Of a stretch of 64,000 nt of DNA, positions 30,819 through 38,857 are shown one piece after another. Below the pieces are notes generated by a model, which saw nothing but the letters and a program-made list of their open reading frames with translations, was not told the DNA's origin and made no database searches. The position numbers and the translations under genes are program-made. The DNA is from Colwellia sp. (GTDB lineage: Bacteria > Pseudomonadota > Gammaproteobacteria > Enterobacterales > Alteromonadaceae), in contig NZ_JABSPA010000011.1 of the NCBI RefSeq assembly GCF_013214175.1, positions 1 through 64,000 on the forward strand. Reading direction: 5' to 3'. The stretch's first letter is position 1. Every line of letters starts with the position of its first letter.

Positions 30819-31844
30819 TTAGCTAAAACCATTTCTATAAATAAAGCCAAATACATGCTCGAGTATTTGTTTCTGTATTGCCTTGCGATCTACACCTTCT
30901 CTATCCTTACACAAAGATACGCCTTTGACTTCCCGTTCAGAGTCGCATTCGTCGATGTACACAAAGTGACCAGCGTTTTGTTCAATACCTACTAAATTTG
31001 CACCTTGAATATGGTTTGCATAATATTTGGAATGTACGGTGTACGGCAGGAAGTCATTTTCTAAAGAACCCAGAATTAGAGCTGGAACCTTAATACTTTC
31101 TAGGCTCTGTTCGCTAACCGCATGACCTAAGGCCGGATCTAAAGCGATAACAGCTACAACTCGCTCGTCTCGCATTTGTTCTTGTAGCAAACCAATTTTC
31201 TTTAACATTGCCTCACTCATTGGCTTACGTTTACTTTGCTGGCCATAGCCACAGCCTTTATCATCTTTTGCCTTTTCTGACACGCAATAGGCTTCCGACT
31301 TACCCGCTTCTAAATTAGCTCCCGCCATTGCTAAGGACGTAAATCCGCCTGAAGAATGACCAAGCATTATTATCTTGTCCGTTTTAAGCGAGGTATTAAA
31401 CAGCCCCTCGTCAGATAAGCTATCGATCGCAAAGCTTACATCTTGTGGGCGCTGCCAGAAGCGCATAGCCGAACTGGGGTCGATATTCTCAGCTCCATAA
31501 ACCCAGGACTCACCAAAATGAGCTACCCCAGCAACAACCCAGCCTTGCGAGGCTAATGCATAGCCCAGCCAGTTCATTTCACGAGGAGAGCCAAAGGCTC
31601 CATGAGAGATAATAGCAACTCGATGACTACTTTGCTTCGGTGATAAGCAAATCGTCGCTTCACAAGGTTCTGCACCACCTTGATACCAAAACTTGATTTT
31701 AGTTGGTCGATTCACTTGCTGATTAATAAAGTCGACTTCTGTTGTCTTCAGTTTCATTGCACCGCTAGAGAAAGCTTGAGCACTGACAAAAAGAGTAAGT
31801 AACGTAAGACAAGTACAGCAAAGTTTAGTTATTATGTGGTTCAT
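30819..31844 (-). CDS. Secreted alpha/beta hydrolase (dienelactone hydrolase / PAF-acetylhydrolase-like)
   Basis: A 341-residue protein with a signal peptide (LCCTCLTLLTLFVSAQAFSS) indicating export. The nucleophile elbow is MLGHSSGGFTS (GxSxGG), with the oxyanion region VAIISHGAFGSPREM, the acid near GSLENDFLPY and the catalytic His in EQNAGHFVYIDE. A pair of Cys (EPCEATIC) and others in the C-terminal half (DECDSERE, SLCKDRE) suggest disulfides. The substrate is unknown. ATG 31844 has AGAGAGAA upstream. It is followed upstream by an AraC-type regulator in the same direction. Confidence 0.82.
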   Translation of the reverse strand: MNHIITKLCCTCLTLLTLFVSAQAFSSGAMKLKTTEVDFINQQVNRPTKIKFWYQGGAEPCEATICLSPKQSSHRVAIISHGAFGSPREMNWLGYALASQGWVVAGVAHFGESWVYGAENIDPSSAMRFWQRPQDVSFAIDSLSDEGLFNTSLKTDKIIMLGHSSGGFTSLAMAGANLEAGKSEAYCVSEKAKDDKGCGYGQQSKRKPMSEAMLKKIGLLQEQMRDERVVAVIALDPALGHAVSEQSLESIKVPALILGSLENDFLPYTVHSKYYANHIQGANLVGIEQNAGHFVYIDECDSEREVKGVSLCKDREGVDRKAIQKQILEHVFGFIYRNGFS

Positions 31845-31959
31845 AGTTCTCTCTATTTATTTTCATTGAACATTCTATGCTGCAAATATACATGCATTAT
31901 TATGATTGAGCTGTGCAGAAAGTGCGTTTCGTGAGAAAGGTGTCACTTCAGGCAGAATT

Positions 31960-32865
31960 TTAAGCTTTCTCTTCTGCGGCAATGTCTTCTATTGCGAAAC
32001 CTTCAACTGCAAAATATAACTCCGTTTTAAGTGCTTCAGGCTCAGTTTTCATGGGGTTATTCAGATATAGCTGCACAATTTGTTGGTCTTTAAGCTTGAT
32101 GTTATTAGGTAGGACCCATTGCGCATAAACCTGAGAAATAGTTTGCCACATGCAATTGTGCGGACCTGTATGCGTGAAACAGGCCCATCGGCCGGCCCGC
32201 CATTTAAAAGCTACCAGTTTTTCATGGTGAGCGGACAGACCTTCAACAAAGCCAGCAAAAAAACGGCTTTCAGTTTGCTCTCCGGTCCACGGGTTATCAA
32301 CAGAAACGCCAATAGGCTGTAACGCCCCATAACTTAGCGGCTCGGCCATAGCGGCTAGACGGCCGTATAACTCTCCAGCCACCGCGGAAAATGATTGCTC
32401 ATTAAAACCTTTGCCATAGAAACCGTACACGTTTTGCTCAGGTAACGTTTTCCAAACAGGTTCCAATTTTTGGTCTTTTAGTATTTTTCTAGGTTTTAGG
32501 CTGCCAGCACGATCATTGATCGGCAAATTACCTTGAACTACGTCGCTTGGTGTAACAGAGAAGTTCTTTTTAAACGCCCTAGAAAAAGATGAAGGGGAAT
32601 CATAGCCGACGCTAAGAGCGACATCGATAATATTGTGATTTCCCTGTTTAATTAAGTGCAGTGCCTTTTCCAGTTTTTGCCGCTGGATGAACTCACCCAA
32701 CTGGTAACCCGTCGCTGCAAAAAATATGCGGTTAAAATGGTACTTGGAAAAGCCTGTATAATTTGCCAGGTCGTCCAAGCTGATAGTCCAGTCGCTATGG
32801 TCATAAATATACTGCCCGACCTGGCTAATGATTTTTGCGTTATTATTGTATAAAGTATCTACCAT
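31960..32865 (-). CDS. AraC-family regulator with C-terminal GyrI-like ligand domain
   Basis: A 301-residue Rob/SoxS-like regulator. The N-terminal double HTH spans residues ~10-110 (ISLDDLANYTGFSKYHFNRI, IIDVALSVGYDSPSSFSRAF). The C-terminal ~150 residues form the GyrI-like effector-binding domain (LQPIGVSVDNP, WACFTHTGPHNCMWQTI). Relatives respond to small lipophilic or cationic compounds. It stands 115 bases upstream of the hydrolase gene in the same orientation and may control it; this is inference. Confidence 0.88.
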   Translation of the reverse strand: MVDTLYNNNAKIISQVGQYIYDHSDWTISLDDLANYTGFSKYHFNRIFFAATGYQLGEFIQRQKLEKALHLIKQGNHNIIDVALSVGYDSPSSFSRAFKKNFSVTPSDVVQGNLPINDRAGSLKPRKILKDQKLEPVWKTLPEQNVYGFYGKGFNEQSFSAVAGELYGRLAAMAEPLSYGALQPIGVSVDNPWTGEQTESRFFAGFVEGLSAHHEKLVAFKWRAGRWACFTHTGPHNCMWQTISQVYAQWVLPNNIKLKDQQIVQLYLNNPMKTEPEALKTELYFAVEGFAIEDIAAEEKA

Positions 32866-33281
32866 GGGTTTTTATCTAACTTCCACAATGTATATTTCCA
32901 CCTGCCATATTACTTACCTGTATGCATAACAATTAAGCATTTATTATGTAGACGTCTCAGTAATCCCCATCTACTCGATTGCATTATAATCTATCGTAAA
33001 ACTCTTTAATTTCAAACTCTTAATTTTTGTTTTTGCTGTTATTTTAACCATTATTGAATATTACTGAGAAATATCAGTAATATTATAAAAAAACATTAGA
33101 AAATATATGGCAAAAAACTAAATACTAATGTCAGCTAAGCGCACCAAGAAGCCCTTAAAAAAAGGGCTAATTAATTTGGAATTCACTAATTTTTTTAAAA
33201 TGAGATGTTAAGGGCGGTTAGTACCACATTGCTGACATTAGCAATTACAGATAATTAGACAGGTTGGATTAGATTTTGTAT
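32866..33281. other. Gene-free stretch holding copy A of the dispersed repeat
   Basis: It contains a GACGTCTCAGTAA block (32951-32963, also at 51733), AATATTACTGA/TCAGTAATATT inverted repeats near 33057-33084, copy A of the repeat family, and the shared TTTTGTATCGATAACGC edge of the next attC. No gene was seen. Confidence 0.5.
33093..33242 (+). repeat. Dispersed structured repeat, copy A
   Basis: It starts ACATTAGAAAATATATGG and contains CTAATGTCAGC (33125-33135) matched by GCTGACATTAG (33231-33241) as perfect 11-bp inverted repeats. Between them are GCGCACCAAGAAGCCCTTAA and TTAAGGGC, an inner stem. Copies B-E occur at 37607, 38570, 50990 and 51764. Confidence 0.75.
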
Positions 33282-33381
33282 CGATAACGCCTCATTAAGA
33301 GGCAAATAATTGTTGGCTAAAATAAGCGACGCAGGAGCAAAAGCCAACGGTTATTTGTCCTGCTGTAATGACTTGTTAGTT
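33282..33381 (-). other. Integron attC recombination site (100 bp)
   Basis: Minus-strand R'' AACTAAC overlaps the stop of the cassette gene at 33376; R' is GTTATCG. Inner arms TGTTGGCTA/AAGCCAACG and AAATAAC/CAAATAAT flank a variable apex. The sequence beyond R' (GTTATCGATACAAAA) is identical to that beyond the sites at 30595 and 51151. Confidence 0.8.
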
Positions 33382-34386
33382 GCCCTGTACACAATTTACC
33401 AATTTGATCTGCAACAGCTCTTTAACTGCCATTAGATATCGTTCATAGCGTTCTGAAGTAATATCCTTCATTTTCCCCATATGCATGTACTTATTCCTCC
33501 TGTCAAATAGGGAGGATAGCTCGTTTTTCAATGGATTAAATTTAACTTTATCCTCTGGTCCTAAGGCGTTTTTGAAAAAACGGTTTAAGTATTGATTTAT
33601 ATTTGCTTCCTCAATAAATTGAACAAAATCGTCCATTAAATTTTGTGGGATAAGTTCAAATACTGAATACCTTAAATAATTTTCACTACATAAAGCTAGT
33701 TCTACTGTGGCTCGATGTATATTGCCAGATCGTATGGACACATGAGCATCATGTAGAAACTTAATATACATTGGAAGTTCTGCCTGGTTTTGAACTCGAT
33801 TAAGAGTCAAACACCAGTTTTCATCAGTTACGAGAGCAGTTCTTTGAACCGTAATACGGTTTGTGCTCGAATACACTCGATTGTTAGTATGAGGGTCGAT
33901 TAGATATGTTCCCCAACCAGACAGGTTAGATGATGGTGAACCGACTCCAAGCAATGGGGCATTTGAAGACCACTGCAATATTTCCAACCAATAAGTAAAT
34001 GCTCGATTAGCAATCAATTCATATCTATCAGAAACTTTATCTAGAAGTTCGCGTTTCTCTTTGTCATAAATACTGGAGTCTACGTTACTGGTATTTGACG
34101 CTTCTTCTGGAATATTTTGAAGTTCTTTCACTTCAATATTTAGATCAACTTTATGGACTTCGTACTCTAAAGGTATTTTAATTCCTTCATCTTCTCTCCA
34201 ACAACCTAAATATGCGACCTGATCAAAACCTTCATCACGATTAGCTGAATCTTCTGGTGGTATGTTTATGGTGATGTTAAATGATTCAAATTCAAACTCA
34301 TGCTTTGTTCCCATTACCTTGGGAACAACAGTAAAATTTGCAGTTGTATACCTATTCCATGTATTGACTTTAATTTCGCGCAACAT
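33376..34386 (-). CDS. Cassette gene: unknown protein with C-terminal HEPN-like RxxxxH motif
   Basis: About 336 residues from ATG 34386 (MLREIKVNTWNRY); a TTG at 34410 inside the attC edge is an alternative. No named family was recognised. The N-terminal half looks beta-rich. The C-terminal ~150 residues look helical and contain LFDRRNKYMHMG, matching the Rx4-6H signature of HEPN domains (mostly RNases and toxins), after a block LALCSENYLRYSVFELIP typical of helical HEPN surroundings. HEPN membership is motif-level inference. It is bounded by attC sites on both sides, so it is a single-gene cassette. Low similarity to housekeeping genes and its position support an accessory, possibly defensive, role. 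Confidence 0.7.
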   Translation of the reverse strand: MLREIKVNTWNRYTTANFTVVPKVMGTKHEFEFESFNITINIPPEDSANRDEGFDQVAYLGCWREDEGIKIPLEYEVHKVDLNIEVKELQNIPEEASNTSNVDSSIYDKEKRELLDKVSDRYELIANRAFTYWLEILQWSSNAPLLGVGSPSSNLSGWGTYLIDPHTNNRVYSSTNRITVQRTALVTDENWCLTLNRVQNQAELPMYIKFLHDAHVSIRSGNIHRATVELALCSENYLRYSVFELIPQNLMDDFVQFIEEANINQYLNRFFKNALGPEDKVKFNPLKNELSSLFDRRNKYMHMGKMKDITSERYERYLMAVKELLQIKLVNCVQGN

Positions 34387-34408
34387 AACTCCGATGTATA
34401 ATTTGGGC

Positions 34409-34500
34409 AACTAACGCCTTGCTAAGCGGATAAAAATGGTTGGCTATAATCGCGAAGCGATGGCCAACTGTTTTTATTCCGTTTAAGCAACTTGTTAGGT
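34409..34500 (-). other. Integron attC recombination site (92 bp)
   Basis: Minus-strand R'' ACCTAAC overlaps the stop of the gene at 34495; R' is GTTAGTT. Arms AGTTGGC/GGCTATAAT..TGGCCAACT and AAAAACAG/TTTTTAT surround a TCGCGAAGCGA apex, a perfect palindromic tip. Confidence 0.85.
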
Positions 34501-35193
34501 GCTTTTTCGTTTAATTAAAATATAGGATAATAATAATGAAATTAATCCAACAAATAAAAGCTCTATGAGTAATACACGCCAATTATCAATCGAACGTATT
34601 AATGATTCCTCCCAAGAGTTCCCTTGTTTTTTGATTGATTCCCAATCATTAAGGAGTTGCTCAATTTCATACTTGCCTTCATCTATTTTTACTTTGTTTT
34701 TTTGTAATTGTAGAATTTTTTGATTTGCATTTTCTAAACTTGATTCAAGTTTATCTACTTCAGTTTTTAACTCTTCGATACGGTTAGAAATGGCTATTTC
34801 ACCCTCAGACTGAATAAGAATAATTGCTTTTTCTGACTCTAACTTAATTAATTTTAACCCATTACTTATTATTGGAAGTGATTTGGCTTTTAGACTTTCT
34901 ACTTCTATATTCTCAGCAATACTTATATTTCGGAGTGATGTTTGCTTAGCTTTATTAATACTACTCTTTGCATCATCTGAAACTAATTTTATGTGTGAAA
35001 TAGATCTATCTAACGCTTCTTTTCCTTGTTTATCTATATCTATTGCTAATGATTGGAATTTAATTGTGCCAAACGCAAAAAATATTATTGATAAAAAGAA
35101 TAATGCTCCTGCGATCCAAATTATTGGATGCCGTAGTAAACGATAATCAAGTGCATATTTTATTTGCTCGTGTATATACTTTGTTGTTTCCAT
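34495..35193 (-). CDS. Cassette gene: membrane protein with two TM helices and a long coiled coil
   Basis: A 232-residue protein of unknown family. TM1 lies at ~20-44 (IIWIAGALFFLSIIFFAFG) and TM2 at ~208-227 (LLIELLFVGLISLLLSYILI). Between them are ~160 residues of heptad-like, Lys/Glu/Ile-rich sequence (EELKTEVDKLESSLENANQK) predicted as a coiled coil. It ends in a positive KRKST tail, so both ends are probably cytoplasmic and the coil periplasmic, or the reverse. It lies 12 bases after the 35206-35814 gene in one two-gene cassette, which suggests a functional pair. Confidence 0.68.
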   Translation of the reverse strand: METTKYIHEQIKYALDYRLLRHPIIWIAGALFFLSIIFFAFGTIKFQSLAIDIDKQGKEALDRSISHIKLVSDDAKSSINKAKQTSLRNISIAENIEVESLKAKSLPIISNGLKLIKLESEKAIILIQSEGEIAISNRIEELKTEVDKLESSLENANQKILQLQKNKVKIDEGKYEIEQLLNDWESIKKQGNSWEESLIRSIDNWRVLLIELLFVGLISLLLSYILIKRKST

Positions 35194-35205
35194 ACGTACT
35201 CTCGG

Positions 35206-35814
35206 TTAGTATTCTTCCTGCATGATTGCTAATTCTCTATCAATTACAGCCGAGAACGAATCGTCCATCACTTTTATTAAAAATTCAGACAGAAGATTAC
35301 AAATGCTAACTACTGTTTCTGGCAATACTTCATTTGCGTTTGGTGTTAATTGGCCATGAGAAAATATATGACGTATCGCAGAAGCTAGGTACTGTGGGTT
35401 GCAAGGGTCTGAGTTAAAGTATTTATCTAGTTCTGTTTTATGTTTCTTATTCACGCGTTCGTAAATAAACTGGTAAAACTTGTTATCGCTGTCTAATTCT
35501 TTAATCTTGGTTGCCAAACCGTTGGAATCGTATTTTGACAATAAAGTAGCTGTGTTATTTGGCTTTAACCCCATAAGTGGTAAGAAAATCTCATAGACAG
35601 ACCAACATAAAAACACTCTACAGAGAGCACTGTAACCATTTTCTGTAGGTTCTTTGTAACCATCTAACTCAAGGCTTTTAAAAGACGAAGCTAACCTGAA
35701 TCTAGATCCAAATCGATTTATATCACCCTCACCACCAACAAAATCAAATCGACTGTATGCATGAGCTTTTACAAAGCCATCATAGTTGCCCCACTGCCTA
35801 GGATAATGTTCCAC
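35206..35814 (-). CDS. Cassette gene: helical protein with HEPN-like RxxxxH motif
   Basis: A 202-residue protein starting at GTG 35814, supported by GGAGG eight bases upstream. No named family was recognised. It looks all-helical, with LCRVFLCWSVYEIFLPLMG and a terminal LASAIRHIFSHGQLTPN, where RHIFSH fits the Rx4H active-site pattern of HEPN proteins, many of which end with exactly such an (I/A)RHxxxHG segment. It is paired with the coiled-coil membrane protein at 34495 in one cassette. A HEPN effector with a membrane partner would fit an abortive-infection or toxin-antitoxin pair; that is inference. Confidence 0.68.
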   Translation of the reverse strand: MEHYPRQWGNYDGFVKAHAYSRFDFVGGEGDINRFGSRFRLASSFKSLELDGYKEPTENGYSALCRVFLCWSVYEIFLPLMGLKPNNTATLLSKYDSNGLATKIKELDSDNKFYQFIYERVNKKHKTELDKYFNSDPCNPQYLASAIRHIFSHGQLTPNANEVLPETVVSICNLLSEFLIKVMDDSFSAVIDRELAIMQEEY

Positions 35815-35841
35815 TAATGTACCTCCAAATGTTCACTAGAA

Positions 35842-35943
35842 TACTAACGCCGTTTTAAGCGGCAAATTGCAGTTGGCTAAAATAAGTGAGGCACGAACAA
35901 AAAGCCAACTGTAATTTGTCCGACTTGAAAACCCTTGTTAGGT
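35842..35943 (-). other. Integron attC recombination site (102 bp)
   Basis: Minus-strand R'' ACCTAAC overlaps the stop of the gene at 35938; R' is GTTAGTA. Arms CAGTTGGCTT/AAGCCAACTG and CAAATTACAG/CTGCAATTTG are long, with an AAGTGAGGCACG apex. Confidence 0.88.
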
Positions 35944-36816
35944 GCTTTCACCTGCCAATATCTCGTGATTAAGCTGACTATTGCGATCTGCTATTTCTTT
36001 CAGTTTGTTTATGAGCAGCTCAATTTTTTCTAGATATGATATAAGTATGTTGATTAGTTCGGCCGCCCCTCCCGCGGATAAGTCCAACTCTCGTTCGCCC
36101 AAAGCATTTCGCAACTTCTTTACGTAACGAGGAAATTTGTGTATCGGGGATTCTTCCTCTATGACAATCGTTATCATCTCTTGAACGATCTTAAGAAACT
36201 CCTTCCATAATGCCTTCTCGGTTTCATCCTTTGCGTCTGTTCCTGCTCCTTTTACCAAATCTTCAAATACTTGGCTGATTGGCTTACTTAGTTTCTCTCC
36301 TGAAAACTCTCTAATTAATTGAGTATGCAACTCCTTTGCTCTCAGCGATGTTTCTAACACCCTAGCAATTGATCTTGAAACTCTAATCGAATTCAAGTCG
36401 TACGATTGAGAAATATCATCCAGGCTGGCTTCTAAATCATCTTCTGATTTACCAGGCATATTTCCTAAGATCCTGTCGTTGACTGAGTCAAGATAATTGG
36501 AAAAATTTTCCATGGTCTTTTCTAGGGTATCAGCGACAACTCCAGTGGCTGAAAGTTCGAACTCCAACATCGATGAGGCTACAGTAATGACAGTCGCGGA
36601 TACATCAGAGTTAACTGTAAATATCTTTTCTTTTGCCTCCTTCGCATCTCTAACCGTTTTGTCTGAATACTTGCCGTTTGACGATTTGATAATTGGCGAC
36701 AACAATTCTTCTTTGATTTTCTTTATCTCTTCATCAACACTATCATCAAGAGATAATAGATACCGTTTTTTGAGTTCCTTAATTTCCTGCTCTAATTCCT
36801 TCAGTTCAGATTCCAT
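35938..36816 (-). CDS. Cassette gene: long coiled-coil protein of unknown function
   Basis: About 292 residues from ATG 36816 (MESELKELEQEIKELKKR), which has GAGGA five bases upstream; a GTG at 36855 lies inside the attC R' and is less likely. Residues 1-40 are a charged coiled coil. The rest looks helical, with VSATVITVASSMLEFELSAT (weakly hydrophobic) and a C-terminal coil (INILISYLEKIELLINKLKE). No family was recognised. It is the most upstream gene seen in this array, between attC sites at 35842 and 36854. Confidence 0.68.
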   Translation of the reverse strand: MESELKELEQEIKELKKRYLLSLDDSVDEEIKKIKEELLSPIIKSSNGKYSDKTVRDAKEAKEKIFTVNSDVSATVITVASSMLEFELSATGVVADTLEKTMENFSNYLDSVNDRILGNMPGKSEDDLEASLDDISQSYDLNSIRVSRSIARVLETSLRAKELHTQLIREFSGEKLSKPISQVFEDLVKGAGTDAKDETEKALWKEFLKIVQEMITIVIEEESPIHKFPRYVKKLRNALGERELDLSAGGAAELINILISYLEKIELLINKLKEIADRNSQLNHEILAGEST

Positions 36817-36853
36817 GATTTCCTCGCATGTGTACTCTCGACCTTGATCGGGC

Positions 36854-36947
36854 ACCTAACGCTTATATTAAGCGGCTAAGTACATTTTGCTAAACTGCGC
36901 GGAGCGCGAGCAAACTGTACGTGTCCGTTTGAATTTTCTTGTTATTT
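36854..36947 (-). other. Integron attC recombination site, divergent arms (94 bp)
   Basis: R' is GTTAGGT and R'' AAATAAC on the minus strand. The arms differ from the other sites: GTACATTTTGCTAAAC pairs with a GCAAACTGTACG arm around GCGCGGAGCGCGAG, and GCGGCTAAG opposes a TCCGTTTGAA arm. It belongs to a different attC subfamily. Its cassette gene, if any, would end at the TAA in R'', but no convincing gene lies on that side. Confidence 0.65.
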
Positions 36948-37924
36948 GATGGTAGCGGAAAACTACCAACGAAAACAAGAGCTTTTACTAATTTGGCAGC
37001 CCGACCGTAGAAGCAAAAAGTGCCCAGCGCCACGACTAACCAAACAGTGAATTTTGAGCAAAACACAAAAGCTAATTTAGCTAATGGCTTTACAACAAAT
37101 AATGTCTAAAACAGTAAAGCCTATTAGCGGCTTTAACCTAACTGATCAGGCGAAAACTGAGGCGTAACTCACTAAACCATTTTAGAAAACACCGCTCTTA
37201 CACATAAATATTAACGTGATTTCGTGGTGCCAAATAACAGCTTATTAGAAGGGTGAAACCAATGTTTAAACACGGGTTAATCCCTTCTTTCATTTTTGTA
37301 AAAAATCACAGTAACCTATAACGAATGTTAAATCAATAAGTTACCAGCCACTACTGAACTGATTGATGTGTAAAATACAGGTTTATGCCTTCTTTCACGA
37401 AAACTAACAAAAACACTAAGGACTGTATAAATAAACAAGCCCGTACTGAAATAGTATTAGATTAGTTTTATCTAATAAATAAAACCTTTAACTTATAAGA
37501 TTATATAAAGCATTCTAATTATCCATATAGTAACAATACATTTGTTTGGGTGCTGCTAAAAACGACCGAGTTATACCTCGTAATACTGACATGACTTTTA
37601 ACCGATACATTAGAAAATATATGGAAAAAAATCATAGCCTAACGTCCCCAATGCGCACCAAGAAGTCCTTAGCGGTATATTGTTTTGCCCGTTTTCTATT
37701 CGTCGACTATCTGAAATCTTCGATCAAAATAGGTTGCAGCCATAACATTAAAAACCCCATTTTTAAGAAAAGTTACATAACCATTTTCCTGTATCTCTAC
37801 CTCGGATATTTCTACTAAAATATTATCATTATCAATATCTATATATTCATCCATTTTCCGTTTCCTATCTCAGTAATTCGATTTAATTGAGTTGTTAATG
37901 TTAACTCTTACCACATTGCATACA
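36948..37924. other. Gene-poor stretch at the upstream edge of the cassette array
   Basis: Nearly 1 kb without a supportable gene. It holds AATCCCTTCTTTC (37279-37291) and CCTTCTTTCACG (37386-37397), similar to the repeat ends near 1511, and copy B of the dispersed repeat. A plus-strand frame at 37546-37818 runs through the repeat and has no protein-like features. No integrase or attI was recognised, though a decayed one cannot be excluded. Confidence 0.5.
37607..37690 (+). repeat. Dispersed structured repeat, copy B (partial)
   Basis: ACATTAGAAAATATATGG (37607-37624) is identical to copy A, and GCGCACCAAGAAGTCCTTAG lies at 37653-37672. The right half of the unit is missing. Confidence 0.7.
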
Positions 37925-38494
37925 TTAAAATTTAATTACGGGGTTAATATATGATTTCTTATAAGGGTTACACTTACAATTATCATGAAAAGATTTTAAA
38001 ACCTGAGTTGTTAGTCGCATTTCCTGATCAAATTTTGACAAACAAAATTTACAATGTTCATTAGTACCAGCATTCTTTAAAACAAAGCTATTCACAAAAT
38101 TACTCTCTAGTGCTTTGATAAATTGGTCATCCCAAGATTTTTCACAAGAAGCCTTATTGTAAATATCAGCCAAAACCCCTTTTGGGTATTTAAGCTTTAG
38201 GCCTTCCTCAGTTAGTACCGCTACTAGTTCTTTCGTTATAGCTTGACGAGGGTTGATACCAATGGATTTTTTCTCTTCAGCTGTTAGTTTGTTGTCTGTT
38301 TTTATCAAACTCAATTCATGAGACAGGTGTTTAATTACTATGCTATGACATTCTTTTTTGATAAATGGGCATAAATCAAGTTCCTCTTGAAAGTACTCTG
38401 TAACAGATTTTTTCTCAATCGCAGGGGCACTTGATGATGAGGCATCAATCTCGTTCTCTTTTCTTGAAAACAGCGACTTCAATATCTTAAGCAT
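37925..38494 (-). CDS. Hypothetical protein with C-terminal Cys/His cluster
   Basis: A 189-residue protein of unknown family, mainly helical, starting MLKILKSLFSRKENEID. Near the C-terminus, EHCKFCLSKF followed 20 residues later by FHDNCKCNP gives CxxC...HxNCxC, a likely zinc site. A similar HxNCxC ending occurs in phage Mu F-like/SPP1 gp7-like head proteins, but the rest does not resemble them. The gene is flanked by dispersed repeat copies B and C with no attC at its 3' end. Confidence 0.62.
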   Translation of the reverse strand: MLKILKSLFSRKENEIDASSSSAPAIEKKSVTEYFQEELDLCPFIKKECHSIVIKHLSHELSLIKTDNKLTAEEKKSIGINPRQAITKELVAVLTEEGLKLKYPKGVLADIYNKASCEKSWDDQFIKALESNFVNSFVLKNAGTNEHCKFCLSKFDQEMRLTTQVLKSFHDNCKCNPYKKSYINPVIKF

Positions 38495-38857
38495 GATTCC
38501 TCGCTTACATAAAAAATGGGGTCAGATACACATTAATATCACTATTGGGTCATAAATACGTTTTACAACACATTAGAATATATATGGCAAATAATTTGAG
38601 GCAAGCGTCCGCAATGCGCACCAAGAAGTCCTTAACAAAAGAGCTACTTCATTTGGAATTTACTAATTTATTAAAGTGAGTTGTTAAGGGCAGTAGCTAC
38701 CACAAAGCGGTCTTAATAATTAGAACAACAAACTCCATTTTTATGTCAGCTATCTTCAAGGGTAGCTGACATTAGAATAATTTGTCTATCTCGCTTTCAC
38801 CCCCCAAAGTGCCATAGGAATATTTTTATGTAAAAATTATTATTGTCAAATAGCTAT
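38495..38857. other. Intergenic stretch with repeat copy C and a hairpin
   Basis: It contains copy C of the dispersed repeat (38570-38716) and a stem-loop ATGTCAGCTA..TAGCTGACAT (38743-38772) related to the one at 30440. No gene was seen. Confidence 0.55.
38570..38716 (+). repeat. Dispersed structured repeat, copy C
   Basis: It starts ACATTAGAATATATATGG; GCGCACCAAGAAGTCCTTAA lies at 38616-38635, followed by AAAAGAGCTACTTCATTTGG, also in copy E. GTTAAGG on the right pairs with CCTTAAC on the left. The end ACCACAAAGCGG matches other copies. Confidence 0.75.

Noticed and set aside
30563..30826. 87-codon open frame on the plus strand
   Set aside because: It spans the degenerate attC and is composed of its arms; no plausible product.
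37546..37818. 90-codon open frame on the plus strand
   Set aside because: It passes through copy B of the dispersed repeat and part of its product is just the translated repeat; no ribosome site or protein-like pattern.
36948..37924. Integron integrase or attI next to the second cassette array
   Set aside because: No tyrosine-recombinase-like frame on either strand; only repeats and short AT-rich frames.
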